From a gamma proteobacterium symbiont of Ctena orbiculata (GTDB lineage: Bacteria > Pseudomonadota > Gammaproteobacteria > Chromatiales > Chromatiaceae): a stretch of DNA of 60,611 bases. Where the stretch lies: NCBI GenBank assembly GCA_003058525.1, contig QBVD01000024.1, forward strand, positions 1 to 60,611. The letters run 5' to 3'. Positions 56,915 to 60,611 of this stretch are shown here, piece by piece. The position numbers and the translations under genes are program-made. Below the pieces are notes generated by a model, which made no database searches, had not been told where the DNA came from, and saw only the letters and a program-made list of their open reading frames with translations. How positions within the stretch are numbered: position 1 is the first letter of the stretch; each line of letters starts with the position of its first letter.

Positions 56915-58072
56915 CTACGTACTGGCTGCCATGATAGGTGGAAGTGCTTTAGTCAGGGCCTGCCTTTCGGCCATAAATCCACCACTGATGACGAAACCCA
57001 ACAGATTTCCGGATTGATCGCGGTAGAGGCAGCGGGTGCCCTCCCTATTCTCATCGCAGAGCCAGCTACCCTGCGCCTTGCGATCAGGTGGTGCGACGGC
57101 AATCGGGTGGAGTGGGGTCTTGATTATTACCGGCATGGCGGGATAGACCACCTCGGTCGGATCTCCGGTAAGTGTTTTGGCCAGAGCCCGAGCCCCGTGC
57201 ATGATCGGCATCACATAGGGTAGGTTATAGCCGGAGACCTCGGCACAGTCACCCAGGGCGTAGATTTTCTCGTCGCTGGTCTGCAGCATACGGTCGGCGA
57301 CCACGCCTCGTGCGACTTGCAGTCCGCAGGCTTCCGCCAGCTCTGTGTCCGGATAGAGGCCCACTGCGGACAGGACCAGGTCACAGCTGACACGCGTGGC
57401 ATCGGTCAGGATCAGGCGGTATCCCGCTCCATCCTGTTCCATGATACTGGCGGTCTGTTGCAGGCGCCACTCCGCCCCGGCTTGCTGCATGCTGTGTTGC
57501 AAGGCCTTCGCGGTAAGCTCAGGCAGAAGGCCGCTGATCGGATAGGGGTCCGGGCCGATCAGGGTGACCCGGTAGCCGGAGAGCAGAAGATCGTTGGCGA
57601 ATTCACATCCGATCAAGCCGGGACCGATGATAGCGATATGGGCGGGTGGAGCGGGGAGTCGCCGGCGGAACCCGGCATAGTCATACAGGCTGTTAATGGT
57701 TATGCGTTGTTCGAAGGCGTCGCCGCGCATCGCGGGGATGATGGGATGTGCGCCCAATGCCAGTATCAGTTTGTCGTATTGCCGCTCGCCGGCATCGGTG
57801 ATTACTCGCTTAGCTTGGCGGTCTATCCGAGTGACACGGCAATCTGTCTCGATGCTCAGGCCATGAGTATCGGCTATCTCCCGTGCGCTGGCATTGACCA
57901 GCGCCTCGGCCTGCTTGCCGTTTTGCAGGCCGGTCGAGAGCATCGGTTTTGAGTAGAAATCACCCGCGTCGGCGGTGATCATATGCAATGGAAGCCCCTG
58001 GTCATGCACCCTGATCTCCCGCACCAGGGTATATCCGGCGAGGCCCGAACCCAGTATCAGTACTCTGTCCAT
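56915..58072 (-). CDS. Rubredoxin-NAD(+) reductase
   Basis: This 385-residue FAD/NAD-dependent oxidoreductase has GSGLAGYTLVRE at the N-terminus, a second dinucleotide fold GPGLIGCEFAN near residue 146, and the FAD-binding YALGDCAEV near residue 272. It lies 84 nt downstream of a rubredoxin gene on the same strand, so it should reduce it with NADH. The pair may serve alkane-type hydroxylases or oxygen and peroxide reduction; no AlkB is nearby. Confidence 0.92.
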   Translation of the reverse strand: MDRVLILGSGLAGYTLVREIRVHDQGLPLHMITADAGDFYSKPMLSTGLQNGKQAEALVNASAREIADTHGLSIETDCRVTRIDRQAKRVITDAGERQYDKLILALGAHPIIPAMRGDAFEQRITINSLYDYAGFRRRLPAPPAHIAIIGPGLIGCEFANDLLLSGYRVTLIGPDPYPISGLLPELTAKALQHSMQQAGAEWRLQQTASIMEQDGAGYRLILTDATRVSCDLVLSAVGLYPDTELAEACGLQVARGVVADRMLQTSDEKIYALGDCAEVSGYNLPYVMPIMHGARALAKTLTGDPTEVVYPAMPVIIKTPLHPIAVAPPDRKAQGSWLCDENREGTRCLYRDQSGNLLGFVISGGFMAERQALTKALPPIMAAST

Positions 58073-58156
58073 GGTTTTTATTATGTTTTCACGCCGGCTG
58101 AACCGGCTCGCTTACGGCAGTTGCCGCGACATCAAGTATGATGGATCGGACTGGGA

Positions 58157-58327
58157 CTAGGCGACCATTTCCACCATTTCGAAATCAGACTTGCTGACAC
58201 CGCATTCCGGACACTCCCACTCCTCCGGGATATCCGTCCACCGGGTGCCGGCAGCAATGCCCTCCTCGGGAAGGCCTTCTGCCTCATCATAGACAAATCC
58301 GCAAACTATACATTGATACTTCTTCAT
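58157..58327 (-). CDS. Rubredoxin
   Basis: There are 56 residues, below the length at which ORFs are usually listed. Translating the minus strand from ATG 58327 gives [18 protein letters not shown], then ECPECG, with iron-binding Cys6, Cys9, Cys39 and Cys42, and the [10 protein letters not shown] signature. It is the electron carrier for the reductase encoded just downstream. Confidence 0.95.
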   Translation of the reverse strand: MKKYQCIVCGFVYDEAEGLPEEGIAAGTRWTDIPEEWECPECGVSKSDFEMVEMVA

Positions 58328-58452
58328 CTCATTCCCCGGTCAATTACTGAGTCGTCGTAATGGTTTTTCACAAAGATAGCGTCTGTCCAGAGAAGACTCC
58401 ACCCTGTAAAGATTGGGGAAAGGGATTGCGTGGATTGGTAATGCCGGCGGCC

Positions 58453-58812
58453 CTAATCTTCGTATTCCGAGGCGCGCCGTGCGTCGCCGAAGACCTTTTC
58501 CACCGGATATCGTGCCTCGTTTATGGCGATTTTACGTTCGACGGCTCCGATCAGGTCGATATCGAGACGCTCGGCACAGCGGATCAGGTAGATCAGGATA
58601 TCCGCCATTTCCAGCGTCACTTCATCGTGCTTTTCCTGAGTCAGATTCATGCTCTGTTCCGGTGTCAGCCATTGGAAATGCTCCACCAACTCCGCACACT
58701 CGGCGATCATCGCCATGGTGAGATTCTTCGGATTGTGGAACTGCTCCCAGTTACGGGTTTGGGCAAAGGCCTTTAAACGGCTATTCAGATCATCCAGGCT
58801 ATCTTTAGGCAT
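58453..58812 (-). CDS. MazG-like nucleotide pyrophosphohydrolase
   Basis: There are 119 residues of the all-alpha NTP pyrophosphatase fold. The metal-binding Glu/Asp residues lie in AECAELVEHFQW and LEMADILIYLIR. It resembles small dCTPase/RS21-type house-cleaning enzymes. It starts 30-35 nt downstream of the protease gene stop on the same strand. Confidence 0.9.
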   Translation of the reverse strand: MPKDSLDDLNSRLKAFAQTRNWEQFHNPKNLTMAMIAECAELVEHFQWLTPEQSMNLTQEKHDEVTLEMADILIYLIRCAERLDIDLIGAVERKIAINEARYPVEKVFGDARRASEYED

Positions 58813-58845
58813 TGTCAGCTATCTTTGAAATGAGTGTACGGACAT

Positions 58846-59799
58846 TTAATACCACATGCCGTTGCGGTGCCAGCGTGGGCGGTAGGGGTTGTGAGCGAGA
58901 AGATGTCGTATATCGCTGGCGGATAAAACCTCATCTGAAGTCTTGCCGCCCTGATGGGTAAGTGCCATCAATCGCGCTACCCGATCGTCGGTCGGTGGGT
59001 GGGTACGCAGGAGAGACGGATCAGGTATACGCGGGCCGGGATGAAGCAGGCGCTCCAGCAGGCGGTGCCGGGGGGGCTCGAGCTTGTTCAGGGCGGAGGC
59101 CAGCCCCAGGGGATCTCCGGTCAGCTTTACCGCACCCAGGTCCGCCTCGTATTCACGGCTGCGTGACAGGGCGAGTTGCGCCAGGGCACTCAATGTGGGG
59201 GCAACCAGCAGTAACAGAATGGGGATCCAAGGCAGGGTAGTCTGGCCGAACAGCATCAACGGCAGATTGATCAGCAGCAACAGTTGTCCGATCATGGAGA
59301 GAAAACCGGTGACACGGCTGGTGAGATCGGCAAATGCCATCAGTCGTGTATCCTGGTTCACCACATGCACCAACTCATGCGCCAGCACCCCCGCCATCTC
59401 CCGCCATGCCATGCGGCGCAGCAAGCCATCCGAAACGGCGATGGCGGCATTGTGGCGATCGCCTGTGGTGAATGCGTTCATGACATCGGACGGAAGATAA
59501 TAGAGTTGCGGAATCTGCTCCAGCCCGGCACGCTGGGTCAGCTGTGCCATAAGACGGTAGAGATCCGGGGCCTCATTGGGGGTAAGCCGGCGGGCGCGAA
59601 AGAGACGCATTGCCCACTCGGGGGAGGCAACCGGATTGATCGGATAAGAAATCAGGATCACCAAGGCTGTTGCGACGGCCATCGGAAGACCACCGAGAAA
59701 CCAGGCGAGCCAGGCGCAAAGACCACCCAGACTGATGATCAGTAACAGGGATTGCAGTGTATTTTTGACCTTGTGCTGCAGATAGGTGGTCTGTTCCAT
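58846..59799 (-). CDS. M48 family membrane metalloprotease (HtpX-like)
   Basis: There are 317 residues from ATG 59799. Two membrane segments come first (about 18-56), then zinc motif HELVH (in VLAHELVHVVNQD), two more membrane segments, and the third zinc ligand region REYEADLGAV. The C-terminus after GPRIPDPSLLRTHPPTDDRV is typical of HtpX-like proteins. An earlier ATG at 59850 adds 17 residues and has a weak AGGG close by; either could be used. It probably degrades misfolded membrane proteins. Confidence 0.85.
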   Translation of the reverse strand: MEQTTYLQHKVKNTLQSLLLIISLGGLCAWLAWFLGGLPMAVATALVILISYPINPVASPEWAMRLFRARRLTPNEAPDLYRLMAQLTQRAGLEQIPQLYYLPSDVMNAFTTGDRHNAAIAVSDGLLRRMAWREMAGVLAHELVHVVNQDTRLMAFADLTSRVTGFLSMIGQLLLLINLPLMLFGQTTLPWIPILLLLVAPTLSALAQLALSRSREYEADLGAVKLTGDPLGLASALNKLEPPRHRLLERLLHPGPRIPDPSLLRTHPPTDDRVARLMALTHQGGKTSDEVLSASDIRHLLAHNPYRPRWHRNGMWY

Positions 59800-59984
59800 G
59801 AGTGCGTTCCCGAATCGCGGGTCCAGGTTTGATAAAAACAGATAGGGCATAGCCCTGTAAACAGCGTATCACTCAGCTTGGGTTACCGTGAATTGGATAA
59901 TTGAGGAGTGCGTTTGCGGAAGATGTGCGACAATCCTAGGTTCTGTTCTGTCGTTCAACCAAACTGTAAACAGGTGGAGTCGCG

Positions 59985-60293
59985 ATGCTGGGGATTCACG
60001 GATTGCTCACTTGGTTAAGCCATCATGAATACATAATGATGCTGGTCATCCTCTTGATGAGTTTGGCAGGTACGCTGCTGTTTGTCGGCAATCTGTTCGC
60101 CATTGTGTATGCCTTCGGTCAGAATATCTGGTGGGGGGTGAGTGTTCTGTTCATCCCGCTCTTCAGCATCGTTTACTGTATCCGTAATTGGGATAGAGCG
60201 GCTTATCCCGGAAAGATGCTTATTGCAGGACTGGCGACAACCAGTCTGACCTATGCCTCGCTTGTTATTTTAGTCCTGCTCTATCCGGTATGA
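59985..60293 (+). CDS. Small membrane protein of unknown function
   Basis: There are 102 residues with three hydrophobic helices (about 17-40, 48-64 and 78-100). The WWGVSVLFIPLFSIVYCIRNWDRA stretch is common in small inner-membrane proteins of gammaproteobacteria whose role is not known. AGGTGGAG lies 6-7 nt before the ATG. Downstream, a repeat element starts after about 70 nt. Confidence 0.72.
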   Translation: MLGIHGLLTWLSHHEYIMMLVILLMSLAGTLLFVGNLFAIVYAFGQNIWWGVSVLFIPLFSIVYCIRNWDRAAYPGKMLIAGLATTSLTYASLVILVLLYPV

Positions 60294-60362
60294 CGGCTGA
60301 GCATCCATGGAGCCTGGTCTGCTCGGATCGCATCAGTCAGCACTTAAAACGGGTAGTTATGC

Positions 60363-60611
60363 TAGGGCCTGTTAACACTAATCCAATCGGCTCTGTTGTG
60401 TCTGAAAATGCGCCAATCAAGGCGCGAGGAGTGAGGTTTGGTGATTCCAAATGAGCGACGAGCAACGCCGAGTGGCGCATTTTCAGGCACAACCCGAAGG
60501 GCTGGGGCTGTTTTTCCACCCAGCGGCGTTATCATTCGCTCATTTAGCACGGCTAAACCTCGCTCATTCTGCCTTGCTGGGTAAAATAACAGCTCCAGCA
60601 GAGTCGATTGG
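60363..60611. mobile_element. Second copy of the TAGGGCC MITE-like element, cut by the right edge
   Basis: It begins with the same TAGGGCCTGTTAACACTAAT end as the copy at 21154. The core is present in the opposite orientation: the CTGAAAATGCGCCA hairpin arm comes first and the CAGCGGCGTTATCATTCGCTCAT region later. The window ends in the sequence GATTGG that starts the right terminal repeat, so about 20 bp are missing. No coding frame resembles a transposase. Confidence 0.82.

Overview
The window is a chromosomal stretch of a gammaproteobacterium. The evidence is the order pilQ-aroK-aroB-damX followed by gltB-gltD, plus slyX, a YcgL-domain gene, pilU and sigma-54 control of phenol catabolism. 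A Chromatiales or Sedimenticola-like host would fit, but that is a guess made without database comparison. There is no tRNA, rRNA, CRISPR array or transposase gene.

Left part (1-23.8 kb): housekeeping genes. The type IV pilus secretin gene (cut by the left edge), shikimate genes and a DamX-like gene are followed by glutamate synthase, glycogen phosphorylase, a YcgL-domain gene and a KAS III-like synthase. On the minus strand come a phospholipase D-like protein, SlyX, an ArsR-type regulator, a PAS response regulator, a hybrid sensor kinase and a peroxiredoxin. An ExeA/GspA-like AAA ATPase follows on the plus strand.

Middle (23.8-53.8 kb): two membrane transporters lead into a phenol-degradation island. 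A divergent DmpR/XylR-type activator faces a near-consensus sigma-54 promoter with two upstream activator-like sites. That promoter should drive phenol hydroxylase dmpKLMNO and catechol 2,3-dioxygenase. A 1579-residue PAS/GAF/GGDEF/EAL protein, a hemerythrin and a GntR-family regulator interrupt the island. A second operon then holds the displaced hydroxylase reductase (dmpP), ferredoxin (dmpQ), two small unknown genes, the dehydrogenase branch of the meta pathway (dmpC, E, F, G, H), an AhpD-like protein, a YCF48-type lipoprotein and an RND/MMPL exporter. A third unit encodes a DUF1302 and a DUF1329 protein. The promoters of the second and third units share clusters of TATCGATA palindromes, which suggests one regulator, most simply the GntR protein. 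The 4-oxalocrotonate tautomerase (dmpI) and the semialdehyde hydrolase (dmpD) are not recognisable here.

Right part (53.8-60.6 kb): a small operon of thioredoxin-fold and ABM-domain proteins, pilU, a rubredoxin reductase with a rubredoxin too short for ordinary ORF calling, a MazG-like pyrophosphohydrolase, an M48 metalloprotease and a small membrane protein.

Scattered through the window is a non-autonomous repeat family with ends TAGGGCCTGTTAACA. There is one complete 268-bp copy with two internal hairpins, one copy cut by the right edge with its core inverted, and two 33-bp miniature forms of identical layout.
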